Assembly (NCBI GenBank): GCA_963707835.1
Contig: CAVPRI010000002.1
Location: 248,001-312,000 of the forward strand
Length of the DNA: 64,000 nucleotides
From: Bog-473 sp963707835
Lineage (GTDB): Bacteria > Actinomycetota > Acidimicrobiia > Acidimicrobiales > RAAP-2
Reading direction: 5' to 3'
Shown: in pieces, positions 16,445-24,137 of the stretch
Numbering within the stretch: the stretch's first letter is position 1
Layout: every line of letters begins with the position of its first letter
Notes under the pieces: generated by a model
What the model saw: only the letters and a program-made list of their open reading frames with translations
What the model was told of the DNA's origin: nothing
Database searches by the model: none
Position numbers and translations under genes: made by a program

Positions 16445-17502
16445 TGGCGAAGGTGGGGCCGAAGAGCCAGATAGAGAAGGTGTTCAGGAGCGATGGCGAG
16501 AAACTGAACGTCAAGGGCGGCGCAGCCGTGGCGGCCCTCCTGTTCGTGCTGTGGTTCGCCATCGTCCAGACCAACCAACAGAAGTACTTCGTCACGGTCG
16601 TCTTCGCAGTCCTCTTGGTGGCACAGAGCGACCCAGGAGGAGCTATCCGCAGGAGGGTCGAGGGGATGTCGGCCTTCGCTGCGCTTGGTGCCCTGGTGAC
16701 GGCCTTCGGCTTCTACGTGGGAGACAAAGCTTGGGGCTTCGTGGTCCTCGCCGTCTTCGCCGTCACGCTGGCGTGCGGCCTGGCCGTCAAGCTCGGGGTC
16801 CACCGATTCGCTGCGGGTCTCCTGCTCAACGTCTGGTTCCTCGTCGTGCTCTCCCTCGCCACTCATGACACTGGCCACCTCAAGATCAGCGCATGGGACC
16901 AGGCCCTCGCCTGGCTGATCGGTGCTGCCGCGTGGATCGCGCTCATGGTCCTCGTGTGGGCAGCGAGTAGGGGCAGATGGCGGCCCGCACCGGTCATGGA
17001 CCTCCCGGGGAGCCAAACCCCGGTGCAGCTGACCCGACCGGTCGTCCTCTTCGCGTTGATACGGTCCCTCGCTCTGGCCGCCTCCGCCGCCATCGCCTTC
17101 GGAGGGCACTTGCCCAGCGCTGACTGGATGCCCATCGCCACCATCGTCGCGATGAAACCGAGCCTCGAGCAATCCAAGCTGTTCGGCGAGCAGCGTGTGG
17201 TGGGTGCGGCCATGGGTGCCGTCGCGGCCATCCCCATCCTGATCCTGGTCGGCAACAAGCACGCGCTCGAGGTCATCATCATCCTCCTGGCTGGAATCGG
17301 AATAGCCATCCGGGGTGTGAACTACGCCTACTACGCCGCCGCGATTGCCTGCGCCGCCCTCATCGCTGCCGACCTGCCCCAGCCGACGGACTACGCCGCC
17401 GAGGGGCGGCGGGTCCTCTTCACCATGATTGGCGTCGGCATCGGTGTGCTGGTGATGTTCGTGGCTGACCGGCTCCAGAAGCACTCTGCCCAAACGGCCT
17501 GA
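16444..17502 (+). CDS. FUSC/aromatic acid exporter-like membrane protein
   Basis: 352 residues from ATG 16444, which shares one base with the preceding stop (TGATG). About ten hydrophobic segments in two blocks (residues 25-160 and 195-345) separated by a short hydrophilic loop (RGRWRPAPVMDLPGSQTPVQ), with the SLEQSKLFGEQRVVGAAMGA motif typical of FUSC/YccS-like proteins. These span the inner membrane and are associated with efflux of aromatic acids or other small anions. Coupling to the reductase suggests a shared stress function. Confidence 0.7.
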   Translation: MAKVGPKSQIEKVFRSDGEKLNVKGGAAVAALLFVLWFAIVQTNQQKYFVTVVFAVLLVAQSDPGGAIRRRVEGMSAFAALGALVTAFGFYVGDKAWGFVVLAVFAVTLACGLAVKLGVHRFAAGLLLNVWFLVVLSLATHDTGHLKISAWDQALAWLIGAAAWIALMVLVWAASRGRWRPAPVMDLPGSQTPVQLTRPVVLFALIRSLALAASAAIAFGGHLPSADWMPIATIVAMKPSLEQSKLFGEQRVVGAAMGAVAAIPILILVGNKHALEVIIILLAGIGIAIRGVNYAYYAAAIACAALIAADLPQPTDYAAEGRRVLFTMIGVGIGVLVMFVADRLQKHSAQTA

Positions 17503-17620
17503 CGCATGGTTTCAGAACAAGAGGGAACCACCGTGTCCGACGACAGAAACGCCAGCACAGCCAGCGCAGATTAGGGACCTCGTTCTCCGAGGTCGCAGAC
17601 GACTCGCCATCGTCGCAGTT

Positions 17621-18103
17621 GTGCGGACGATTCTCACGATCGCCTTGGTCGTGGCCCTCTACTTCCTGCTCCCGTTGGACCACGGCTCAAATGCTGGGGC
17701 GGTGGCGGAGCTCGCACTGGGAGTCCTCGTGCTCGTGGCAATCATCGTCTGGCAAATCCGAAGGATCGTCGGGTCCGACCACCCCATCAGCCGTGCCGTC
17801 GAAGCGCTCGCTCTCAGCGTTCCCCTCTACGTGCTGCTGTTCGCCACCGCGTACTTCCTCATGGCTCGCGCCAATCAGCCTTCGTTCGGCACGCCCCTCA
17901 CCCGCACCGATGCCATGTACTTCTCCTCCACCATCTTCACAACCGTCGGCTTCGGGGACATCACCGCAAAGAGCGAGGCCGCTCGTCTGGTCGTCACACT
18001 GCAGATGTGGCTGAATCTGGTGTTCTTGGGCCTGGTGGTGCGCCTAGTGGTGAACGCGGTCAAGTTCAATCAACAGCGCCGAGCTGTCGATGCAAGCGAT
18101 TGA
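17621..18103 (+). CDS. Two-helix-pore potassium channel
   Basis: 160 residues as read from GTG 17621. Hydrophobic helices at the N-terminus, then a pore module: AMYFSSTIFTTVGFGDITAK carries the K+ selectivity filter TVGFGD, followed by the inner helix LVVTLQMWLNLVFLGLVVRL. Coding-like sequence continues upstream in frame to about 17530 without a standard start. An alternative GTG at 17533 with RBS AAGAGGGA runs into TAG at 17574 one frame away. The 5' end may be frameshifted and the native protein 25-30 residues longer. Confidence 0.8.
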   Translation: MRTILTIALVVALYFLLPLDHGSNAGAVAELALGVLVLVAIIVWQIRRIVGSDHPISRAVEALALSVPLYVLLFATAYFLMARANQPSFGTPLTRTDAMYFSSTIFTTVGFGDITAKSEAARLVVTLQMWLNLVFLGLVVRLVVNAVKFNQQRRAVDASD

Positions 18104-18177
18104 GCAGCCCACCGGCGGACGAATGACCTAGCTGCCGGTCTGGTGGTACGCCACGGACCGGAGGTTTCAGTCTCGCG

Positions 18178-18390
18178 TCAGGTCTGTGCAAGCCGGTCGA
18201 GCAACTCTTTGTCTCGTTCCAGGAGTTTCTTCATCCGGGCCATGAAGTCCTTGTCTGCCTTCACCCGGGCGATCTCGGCGGAGAGGGACTCGGTGATGAG
18301 TGCATTGACGCTCACTTCCTTGACCCGTGCAACCGCCTCCGCCGTTTCCGCCAGCTCCTCGGGGAGCCGCACAGTGGTCTGTTTCGCCAT
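18178..18390 (-). CDS. Ribbon-helix-helix (CopG/VapB-like) protein, orphan antitoxin type
   Basis: 70 residues: the N-terminal strand TTVRLPEELA, a helix-turn-helix through VSVNALITESLSAEI, and a charged helical tail FMARMKKLLERDKELLDRLA. It is similar along its whole length to the protein at 19324-19533. No toxin gene adjoins it; the HepT gene lies immediately upstream on the same strand. It probably acts as a DNA-binding antitoxin or repressor. Confidence 0.75.
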   Translation of the reverse strand: MAKQTTVRLPEELAETAEAVARVKEVSVNALITESLSAEIARVKADKDFMARMKKLLERDKELLDRLAQT

Positions 18391-18424
18391 GACATCATGA
18401 TATCAAGATCCCACGGGCGAGTGT

Positions 18425-18757
18425 CTAGGTCGCGTCCTTTGACAGCAGGCGCCGCACGGCGAGATCGAGCTCCGGGATGTCGTTGTCAATGGTGGCCTGG
18501 ACGATGGCGTGCGACGTGTCGAAGTAACGATGGGCGAGTCGATCGCGCATGCCGGCGATCTCCTCCCACGGAAGGTCCGGTTCAGACTCCAGCAGCTCTG
18601 GACCCAGTCGCTTCACCGCCTCGCCGATCTCGATCAACCGAAGACGAACAGCATCGAAGACCAATCCGTCGCTGAGTTCGCCTCGCTCCTGGCAGGCGCG
18701 AATGGCTTGGATGGCGTCGATGATGTCGGTCAGCCACTCTTGGTCGTGACGACTCAC
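18425..18757 (-). CDS. HepT-like HEPN-domain toxin (DUF86)
   Basis: 110 residues, all helical. The RX4HXY ribonuclease motif is intact in MRDRLAHRYFDTSHAIV (Arg, His and Tyr in place). HepT toxins are RNases silenced when the partner nucleotidyltransferase MntA AMPylates the Tyr of this motif. The start overlaps the stop of the upstream HTH-MNT gene (ATGA at 18754-18757), as expected for a toxin-antitoxin pair. Confidence 0.88.
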   Translation of the reverse strand: MSRHDQEWLTDIIDAIQAIRACQERGELSDGLVFDAVRLRLIEIGEAVKRLGPELLESEPDLPWEEIAGMRDRLAHRYFDTSHAIVQATIDNDIPELDLAVRRLLSKDAT

Positions 18758-19284
18758 AGCGGAATTGCTTCTTGCTCTGCCTCCGCACGCACTGCAGGTC
18801 GCAGGCCGTCAGCCGGGACGACGTCAACGGGCGCACCCAGGACCTCGCTCAGTTCCCGTTCCAATCGTCCCAATGTGACAAGGCTCGATCGTGGCGAAAG
18901 GTCAACGAGGATGTCGACATCGCTTTCGAGTGTGTCCTGTCCGCGAGCAACGCTTCCGAACACCCTTACGTTGGACGCGCCGTACTTCTCGGCGGTCGCA
19001 AGCACTTGCCGGCGCCGTTGCCTGAGGCGGCGACCCAGAGGCGAGTCGGGCAAACCGGGACGTGCATCTGGTGCTGGCTCGAGCCGGATCTCCAGCCGAT
19101 GCCCGGTGGCGGCGATCAGTCGCTCGAGTGTGCCGAATGCCGGCTCTCGACGTCCGGACTCGTACGAACTGACGACGCTCTGGGCAACATGTGCTCGGCG
19201 AGCGACATCGGTTTGCGACAGGTTGGCGCGGGTTCGCGCCTCGCGGAGCAGTGAACCTGGAGAGTGGGGTGCGGACTCATCCAT
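18754..19284 (-). CDS. XRE HTH-MNT nucleotidyltransferase fusion antitoxin
   Basis: 176 residues. Residues 10-70 are a Cro/C1-type HTH (LLREARTRANLSQTDVARRA, VVSSYESGRREPAFGTLERL). Residues 85-165 are a minimal nucleotidyltransferase with GSVARGQDTLESDVDILVDL, an exact GSX10DXD motif. MntA-type antitoxins AMPylate HepT; the fused HTH would also let the protein bind its own promoter, where two short palindromes lie directly upstream (19287-19320). It is the first gene of the pair. Confidence 0.88.
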   Translation of the reverse strand: MDESAPHSPGSLLREARTRANLSQTDVARRAHVAQSVVSSYESGRREPAFGTLERLIAATGHRLEIRLEPAPDARPGLPDSPLGRRLRQRRRQVLATAEKYGASNVRVFGSVARGQDTLESDVDILVDLSPRSSLVTLGRLERELSEVLGAPVDVVPADGLRPAVRAEAEQEAIPL

Positions 19285-19286
19285 GA

Positions 19287-19320
19287 GCTATAGCCTATAG
19301 CGGATTGTCTATGACCATAG
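19287..19320. promoter_or_regulatory. Two operator-like palindromes before the HTH-MNT gene
   Basis: GCTATAG-C-CTATAGC (19287-19301) and CTATG-AC-CATAG (19309-19320), both perfect in the arms, end 3 nt from the ATG at 19284. They contain TATAG boxes usable as -10 elements on the minus strand. Likely autoregulation by the XRE domain. Confidence 0.65.
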
Positions 19321-19323
19321 TCG

Positions 19324-19533
19324 TCACTTGGCGAGGCGTTCGAGCAGCTCTCGGTCCTCCTCGATGATCTTGGCCAAGCGGGCCTTGAACTTGGGGTTCT
19401 TGCGTCTCCGCTCGACCGCCTCGATCAAGGACTGCTTGACCGTTTCGTTGAGACTGGTGCCCTCTACCCTTGCGAGTGCCTCAGCGTCGGCCGCCAAGTC
19501 ATCCGGGAGCCGCACCGTCAGGTTCTTCGTCAT
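19324..19533 (-). CDS. Ribbon-helix-helix (CopG/VapB-like) protein, second orphan copy
   Basis: 69 residues: LTVRLPDDLAADAEALARVE, a conserved NETVKQSLIEAVERRRK helix and the acidic/basic tail KIIEEDRELLERLAK. Roughly half its residues match the protein at 18178-18390, and the two bracket the HEPN/MNT pair. No VapC- or MazF-like toxin is next to it. It is the last gene before the right island end. Confidence 0.75.
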   Translation of the reverse strand: MTKNLTVRLPDDLAADAEALARVEGTSLNETVKQSLIEAVERRRKNPKFKARLAKIIEEDRELLERLAK

Positions 19534-19563
19534 GGTGTCATGCTACCAAGACGCCATTTTCGC

Positions 19564-19584
19564 GCGCGCTACGTGCGCGAACGA
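19564..19584 (+). repeat. 21-bp repeat near right island end
   Basis: Exact copy of 6753-6773. It lies about 104 bp inside the right att repeat, within an otherwise gene-free stretch (19534-19687). Confidence 0.5.
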
Positions 19585-19687
19585 GCGGAAAACAGGGTGT
19601 ACCAGCGCGTAACAGCGGAAGTCTCAAATGCGCTCTGAGCTGGGTCTTCCCTGGTATCCCCAGGTGACGGAAACCACCCAGGACGGA

Positions 19688-19730
19688 TTCACACGGCTGA
19701 GGTCGTGGGTTCGAGTCCCGCAGCGCCCAC
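19688..19730 (+). repeat. att direct repeat, right copy (displaced tRNA-Val 3' half)
   Basis: Identical to 6649-6691. The following bases give ...CCCACCA, i.e. an encoded CCA end, so this flank is the original chromosomal side. Confidence 0.92.
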
Positions 19731-19747
19731 CACGTTGCCCACCTGAG

Positions 19748-21028
19748 CTAGATGACGCCACTCGGCATCTTCTTGTCCCAGATCGAGATCGACATGGTGA
19801 ACTCGGGGAACTCGTCCGCCGTCAAGGGCCTGGCGACCTCCTTGGGCGTGGGGCCGATTTCATCGGCGATCGTCTGGAGGTAGTCGAGGTCGAAGCAGTC
19901 GTACACCTCGGCCGCGTTGAGCGAGGTCATGGCACGCACCTCGTCCTCAGGGACCCCAGAGAAGATCGCCCGCAGCGCGAGGTCGGTGTAGGGGAAACTG
20001 CCCTCGTGGTGCGGGTAGTCGGCACCCCACATCATTCGGTCGACGCCGAGCTGCTGGCGCAACCCGATCTCCATTTCGGTCAGCAGCGACGCACCGACGT
20101 AGCAGTGGCGCCGGAAGTACTCCGTCGGTGTGAGGCTCGAGTTCTCGGCGAACTGCCTGAAGAACGGGTAGCCGCTGGTGCCTTTCGTACTGCCCTGCAC
20201 GAACTCGGACTCGAGCTGCATGAGCTGCATCGAGATGAACACGGACGCACCCTCGGTGAACACGAACCTCAGGTCGGGGAAGCGCTCGAACACGCCGCCG
20301 AGAATCAGGTGGCCGATGCCGCGCTGGAACAGCAGGTTGGTCTCGTGCACACCGATCGCATTGGTGAAGGGGCCGCTCTCCTCGGTCTGCGGTGGCGTGA
20401 CTGCGATGGCGTGGCGGTGCACCGGGAAATCGAGGTCACAACAGGCTGCCCAGAAGGGGTCGTACTGCCGCTCATAGAGGTTGACCAGCGCGCTGATGTG
20501 ATCGGACGGGATGAGGACGCCGGCGAGGCCGGCCTCCTTCGCCCAGCGCACCTCGGCGATGGCGTCGTCGAGGTCGGCGAGGAAGACCTGGGCAAGACCG
20601 CCACGTCGGCCCGGGGCTTGGTCGCAGAAGTCCTTCAGCCAACGATTGTGGGCCTGGATCCCTGCCCAGCGCTGCTGGTAGTTGTCTGCCGACGTGGGCC
20701 CGCCGGCGGTGACGGTCCCCGACGGGTAGAACGGCGGCACCGTGTTCGGGAAGAGCACCTCGGCCGCGATGCCCTGGCTGTTCTGGTGCTCCAGGCGGAG
20801 GTCGCTCTCCCAGTTGACCGGTGACAGGAACGACGAGGTCCCGACCCGCAGGTTGGGGTCCCGGAGCGCCAGCTCGGCGTCGAGGTCTTCCCAGGGGTCG
20901 TGGAAGGTCGCAGCCCAGGCGTCGAATGCTTTGTGGTGCTGCGAGGCCAGGTAGGGCTTGTAGCCCTGGACGCTTGCACCCGCGTGAGCGTCCGACGAGA
21001 TGAGCGTGTAACGGCGCCCGTCAGTCAT
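19748..21028 (-). CDS. Amidohydrolase-2 family metal-dependent hydrolase
   Basis: 426 residues from ATG 21028 (AAGGGGG upstream). TIM-barrel amidohydrolase of the ACMS-decarboxylase/isoorotase type: YTLISSDAHAGASVQGYKPY at the N-terminus (the D-x-H metal pair), GLAGVLIPSDHISALVNLYE, DFPVHRHAIAVTPP, FERFPDLRFVFTEG and the C-terminal metal Asp in MMWGADYPHHEG. Family members decarboxylate or hydrolyse aromatic or other ring acids. A second paralogue lies at 26959-28365. The SnoaL-like gene just upstream is in the same orientation. Confidence 0.85.
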   Translation of the reverse strand: MTDGRRYTLISSDAHAGASVQGYKPYLASQHHKAFDAWAATFHDPWEDLDAELALRDPNLRVGTSSFLSPVNWESDLRLEHQNSQGIAAEVLFPNTVPPFYPSGTVTAGGPTSADNYQQRWAGIQAHNRWLKDFCDQAPGRRGGLAQVFLADLDDAIAEVRWAKEAGLAGVLIPSDHISALVNLYERQYDPFWAACCDLDFPVHRHAIAVTPPQTEESGPFTNAIGVHETNLLFQRGIGHLILGGVFERFPDLRFVFTEGASVFISMQLMQLESEFVQGSTKGTSGYPFFRQFAENSSLTPTEYFRRHCYVGASLLTEMEIGLRQQLGVDRMMWGADYPHHEGSFPYTDLALRAIFSGVPEDEVRAMTSLNAAEVYDCFDLDYLQTIADEIGPTPKEVARPLTADEFPEFTMSISIWDKKMPSGVI

Positions 21029-21169
21029 GGCGTACCCCCTTGAACAGGCTTGGCGTGGCCGATCGAGCCGCCCGTTGACGACGATGGCCGCGCTCTGGGA
21101 CGACGATACATGGATTCCGGCCCTGGTGCACCGCCCCTCGTCCGCTCCGCGGAGCACCGCGCGTTGGTC

Positions 21170-21688
21170 TCACCGACCCAGGACCTCGTAGGAGGGATCC
21201 GTTCTGTCCTGCTTGGCCAGAGACTGGAACGGGAGCATCTGCATGGTGGCCAGACCGGTGAATTCCGGGACGACCAGGCGCGAGATGATCCTCCACTCGC
21301 CGTTGCGACGCTCGAACCGGTCGATGTACCGGGCGACGGAGAGCATGGTGCGGTTCTCACCACCGTCCTGACCCTTCGCGATGTGCATCGATGTTGTGTA
21401 CGACTCGCTCCCGGCGTCGTCGCCGTTGACCTCGATCGTGTTGGTCGTGATGTTGTGCGTCGTCTTGATCATGATCTCGTTCATCCAGTCGACGAGCCCC
21501 TGGCCGACGGTCTCTCCGGTGTAGGTGTTCCCCGCGTGGTCGTCGTGGGCATCGGGGTGATAGCAGGATGTCACGATGTCGGCATCCCGGCGATCCACGC
21601 CGCGGCAGTAGCGCCAGAGCACCTCGCGGATGGCTGCCTTGTCGAGCATCTCCTGCACCGCTGGGTCATGTTGCCTCGTGCGGTCCAT
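21170..21688 (-). CDS. SnoaL/NTF2-like protein
   Basis: 172 residues from ATG 21688 with AGGAGA upstream. AAIREVLWRYCRGVDRRDAD, then CYHPDAHDDHAG, VDWMNEIMIKTTHNITTNTI and FERRNGEWRIISRLVVPEFT are the cone-like alpha+beta fold of SnoaL_4/ring-hydroxylating beta-subunit relatives. Such proteins act as small isomerases, dehydratases or cyclases. Same strand as the amidohydrolase, so probably one operon. One of three such genes in this block. Confidence 0.8.
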   Translation of the reverse strand: MDRTRQHDPAVQEMLDKAAIREVLWRYCRGVDRRDADIVTSCYHPDAHDDHAGNTYTGETVGQGLVDWMNEIMIKTTHNITTNTIEVNGDDAGSESYTTSMHIAKGQDGGENRTMLSVARYIDRFERRNGEWRIISRLVVPEFTGLATMQMLPFQSLAKQDRTDPSYEVLGR

Positions 21689-21765
21689 TGCATCTCCTGG
21701 TAGCTGTGCCGGCGGTTGAGATCGTCGGCCTCAGCTTCTCAGGAAGCCCGCGAAGAGGCGAGGGG

Positions 21766-21771
21766 TAGAAT
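21766..21771 (+). promoter_or_regulatory. -10 box of a leaderless promoter
   Basis: TAGAAT followed by 7 nt and the GTG at 21779. Confidence 0.5.
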
Positions 21772-21778
21772 TTGCCCT

Positions 21779-22240
21779 GTGGGCATCCGCCTGACCGACG
21801 ATGAGGCCTGGGCGGTCATCGAGGGGTCCCACACCGGCATCCTCACCACCCTCAGGAGCGACGGCAGCCCGGTGACGCTCCCGATGTGGTTCGTCGTCGT
21901 CGATCGTGCCGTGTGTTTCTCCACCTTCTCCCGTACGAAGAAGGTGGCGCGCATCGCCCACGATCCGCGTGCCGCCTTTCTGGTCGAGTCGGGACGGGAG
22001 TGGGCGAAACTGCGCGCCGTCCATCTCGGTGGGCACCTCGAACCCATCACCGATGCGGCGTCCATCGAACGAATCGACGCGGCCATGGAGGAGAAGTACC
22101 GGGCGTTTCGTACCGCTCGCAGTGCGATGCCGACCGCGACGCAGGACTTCTACGCCTCTAGGCGGTTCTATCGTCTCGTTCCCGATCACCGGACCTTGAC
22201 CTGGGACAACAGTCGCCTCGAACTGCGGGAACCGCGATGA
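21779..22240 (+). CDS. PPOX-class F420/FMN-dependent oxidoreductase
   Basis: 154 residues from GTG 21779, chosen because TAGAAT lies 7 nt before it. Split beta-barrel of the pyridoxamine-phosphate-oxidase class: TGILTTLRSDGSPVTLPMWF, AVCFSTFSRTKKVARIAHDP and LRAVHLGGHLEPI. Actinobacterial proteins of this shape use F420 or FMN to reduce small molecules or bind biliverdin/heme. An F420 reductase gene elsewhere in the window (47487) supports F420 use in this organism. Confidence 0.8.
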   Translation: MGIRLTDDEAWAVIEGSHTGILTTLRSDGSPVTLPMWFVVVDRAVCFSTFSRTKKVARIAHDPRAAFLVESGREWAKLRAVHLGGHLEPITDAASIERIDAAMEEKYRAFRTARSAMPTATQDFYASRRFYRLVPDHRTLTWDNSRLELREPR

Positions 22241-22439
22241 ACGAGCCCATGGCGGAGTCCACCGGCTCCGACCATGGAGTCCTCCCCTTGAAGCGTTGAC
22301 GACCGAGTGCTCCCGCGCCGTAGGGGTACCCGTGGTGCGCGGTCGCTAAACACGATCGTCCTATGGTTGACGGGCATCACCACGGGCCGGTCGGCCACGA
22401 TCGCTCATCACGACGACAGCAGGCAGGAGATGATGCGAC

Positions 22440-22919
22440 ATGACGCACGATCCCATCCAAGAGATCCTCGACATCGAAGCCATCAAGCAGCTCAAGGCCC
22501 GGTACTTCCGGCTGCTCGACGGCAAGGAGTGGGACCAGTTCGTCGAGATCTTCACCGAGGACGTGGAGCTCCTCTATTCCGTGCCGGAGGTGCAGTTCGT
22601 GCCACCCGGCTCGCAGACCACACCCGATGGGATGGCGCGGGTCCGCCGCGACCAGTTGTTGTCCTTTCTCCGCGAGGGAGATCAGGGGATACGCACCTTC
22701 CATCTGTGTCACATGCCCGAGATCACGATCGAGGGGGCCGACAGCGCGGTGGGGCGGTGGAGAATGACCGATTGCACCCAACTTCACCTCGAGGGCGGCC
22801 CACAATGGTTCCGCGGGTACGGGTGGTACGAGGACAGGTATGTGCGGACCGCCCAGGGGTGGCAGATCAGCCGCTCTGTCTTCACGCGTTTCGACATGGA
22901 TCCGATGCCGTTCGGTTGA
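22440..22919 (+). CDS. SnoaL/NTF2-like protein
   Basis: 159 residues from ATG 22440 with GGAG about 12 nt upstream. Opens with IQEILDIEAIKQLKARYFRL and continues LDGKEWDQFVEIFTEDVEL, FHLCHMPEITIEGADSAVGR and GWYEDRYVRTAQGWQISRSV, the SnoaL_4 pattern. No catalytic assignment is possible. Preceded by a 199-bp gap (22241-22439) with no recognised gene. Probably part of the same catabolic block as the two related genes. Confidence 0.8.
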   Translation: MTHDPIQEILDIEAIKQLKARYFRLLDGKEWDQFVEIFTEDVELLYSVPEVQFVPPGSQTTPDGMARVRRDQLLSFLREGDQGIRTFHLCHMPEITIEGADSAVGRWRMTDCTQLHLEGGPQWFRGYGWYEDRYVRTAQGWQISRSVFTRFDMDPMPFG

Positions 22920-22948
22920 GTGGGAACGCGTGGAGCGCGTCGGGTAGC

Positions 22949-24055
22949 TCAGTCCACGACGACCGGCTGGTGTGCGGCGGAGGAACGGCGGATGGCGTCC
23001 ATCACCATCTCGAGGCGGAGCCCGTCCTCGAACGTCGGCAGGACCGGATCCGGGGGTGAAGGTGCGCCCATGATGCGGTCGCGCATGGCCCGGTAGAGGC
23101 GGGCGTACGGGATGATCTCCATCCCCGTGGAGTGCCACATCTCGTAGGGCGTGGAGAGCAGCTCGGACCTTGGGGGGACCGGTGGCGGGTCCCCCAGGTC
23201 GTCGGGGAGGGGGACCCTCTGGGTCCCCGTACCGTTGTCGATGCACACCGTCCGGCTGCCATGGTCGATCCACGCCGTGCCGGCGGTACCGGTCACTCTC
23301 GTGGCCAGCATCGGGGGTCCGGCCACCGCCGCGGAGCTGTAGATGACGCCCTCGACGCCCGAGTCGAGCGTGAACGTGATGGTGTACGTGTCATCGGCAG
23401 TCACGCCTTGGCGAGGCCCCAGTCGGCGTACGGACGCGCTCACCGTGGTGAACTCGCCGAGCATCGAGCGGACCCGGTCCAGGATGTGCGGGGCGCTGCC
23501 GCCGAACCACCCACCGCCCGCCTGGGCCTGGTCGAACCAGGCGGGGACGCGTGCATCAGGCGAGGCGAGGGTCGGCACCTGGAGGAGCTCGACGGCGAGC
23601 TGGGGGACCCCGATGACGCCCGCCTGGATGACCCGGTTCAAGTGGGCCTGCGGACCGTCGAAGCGGAACTCGGTCCCGAGGACGTGTACGACACCCGCAT
23701 CCTCTGCGGCGGCGAGCAGATCGGCAGCTTCTCGGACGTCGCGGGCAAAGGGCTTCTCGCAGATCACGTGTTTGGCGGCGGCCAGGGATTCGTACACCAG
23801 TGGTGCGTGGGTGTGTGGGGGAGTGGCCACGGCCACCACCTCGACGTCGGGCAGCGTGAGTGCCTCGGCGAGTGAGGTGAACCAGAGCGGCACGTTCAAG
23901 AGCGCGGCACGCTCGGAGGTCCTCGTCGGGTCGCGCCCGACCATGGCTCGCACGACGAACCCGGCGTCGCGCAGTGCCGGCACGTGCAACAACGCGCCGA
24001 TGCTGGTCCCGACGACGATCGCGCCGAAGCTCTCGCTCCCTGGTCTCGTGCTCAT
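22949..24055 (-). CDS. Gfo/Idh/MocA family oxidoreductase
   Basis: 368 residues from ATG 24055. Rossmann N-terminus (FGAIVVGTSIGALLHVPALR), the family-defining CEKPFARD around residue 98 with the catalytic-site Lys-Pro, then GGGWFGGSAPHILDRVRSML with the His used in catalysis, and a C-terminal beta sheet. These enzymes oxidise or reduce sugars, inositols and related polyols with NAD(P). Convergent with the SnoaL gene and divergent from the PhoU-like gene. Confidence 0.88.
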   Translation of the reverse strand: MSTRPGSESFGAIVVGTSIGALLHVPALRDAGFVVRAMVGRDPTRTSERAALLNVPLWFTSLAEALTLPDVEVVAVATPPHTHAPLVYESLAAAKHVICEKPFARDVREAADLLAAAEDAGVVHVLGTEFRFDGPQAHLNRVIQAGVIGVPQLAVELLQVPTLASPDARVPAWFDQAQAGGGWFGGSAPHILDRVRSMLGEFTTVSASVRRLGPRQGVTADDTYTITFTLDSGVEGVIYSSAAVAGPPMLATRVTGTAGTAWIDHGSRTVCIDNGTGTQRVPLPDDLGDPPPVPPRSELLSTPYEMWHSTGMEIIPYARLYRAMRDRIMGAPSPPDPVLPTFEDGLRLEMVMDAIRRSSAAHQPVVVD

Positions 24056-24124
24056 CGGGCTCCCCCCACTGGCTCCAGCGATGCCCCTTCGACGACGGCG
24101 TCGAAACTAGCGGACCGACCTGGG

Positions 24125-24130
24125 TATCTT
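24125..24130 (+). promoter_or_regulatory. -10 box of a leaderless promoter
   Basis: TATCTT followed by 7 nt and the ATG at 24138. Confidence 0.45.
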
Positions 24131-24137
24131 CTCGAGT

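Larger units (their letters stand above)
6649..19730. mobile_element. Integrated genomic island in tRNA-Val (about 13.1 kb)
   Basis: The ends are a perfect 43-bp direct repeat of the tRNA-Val 3' half (6649-6691 and 19688-19730; the flanking bases differ on both sides). An integrase C-terminus sits directly inside the left end, reading toward the tRNA, as in tyrosine-recombinase islands. The cargo is mainly ion transport, stress and toxin-antitoxin genes, unlike the metabolic genes on either side. No intact integrase remains, so the element is probably fixed. Confidence 0.9.
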
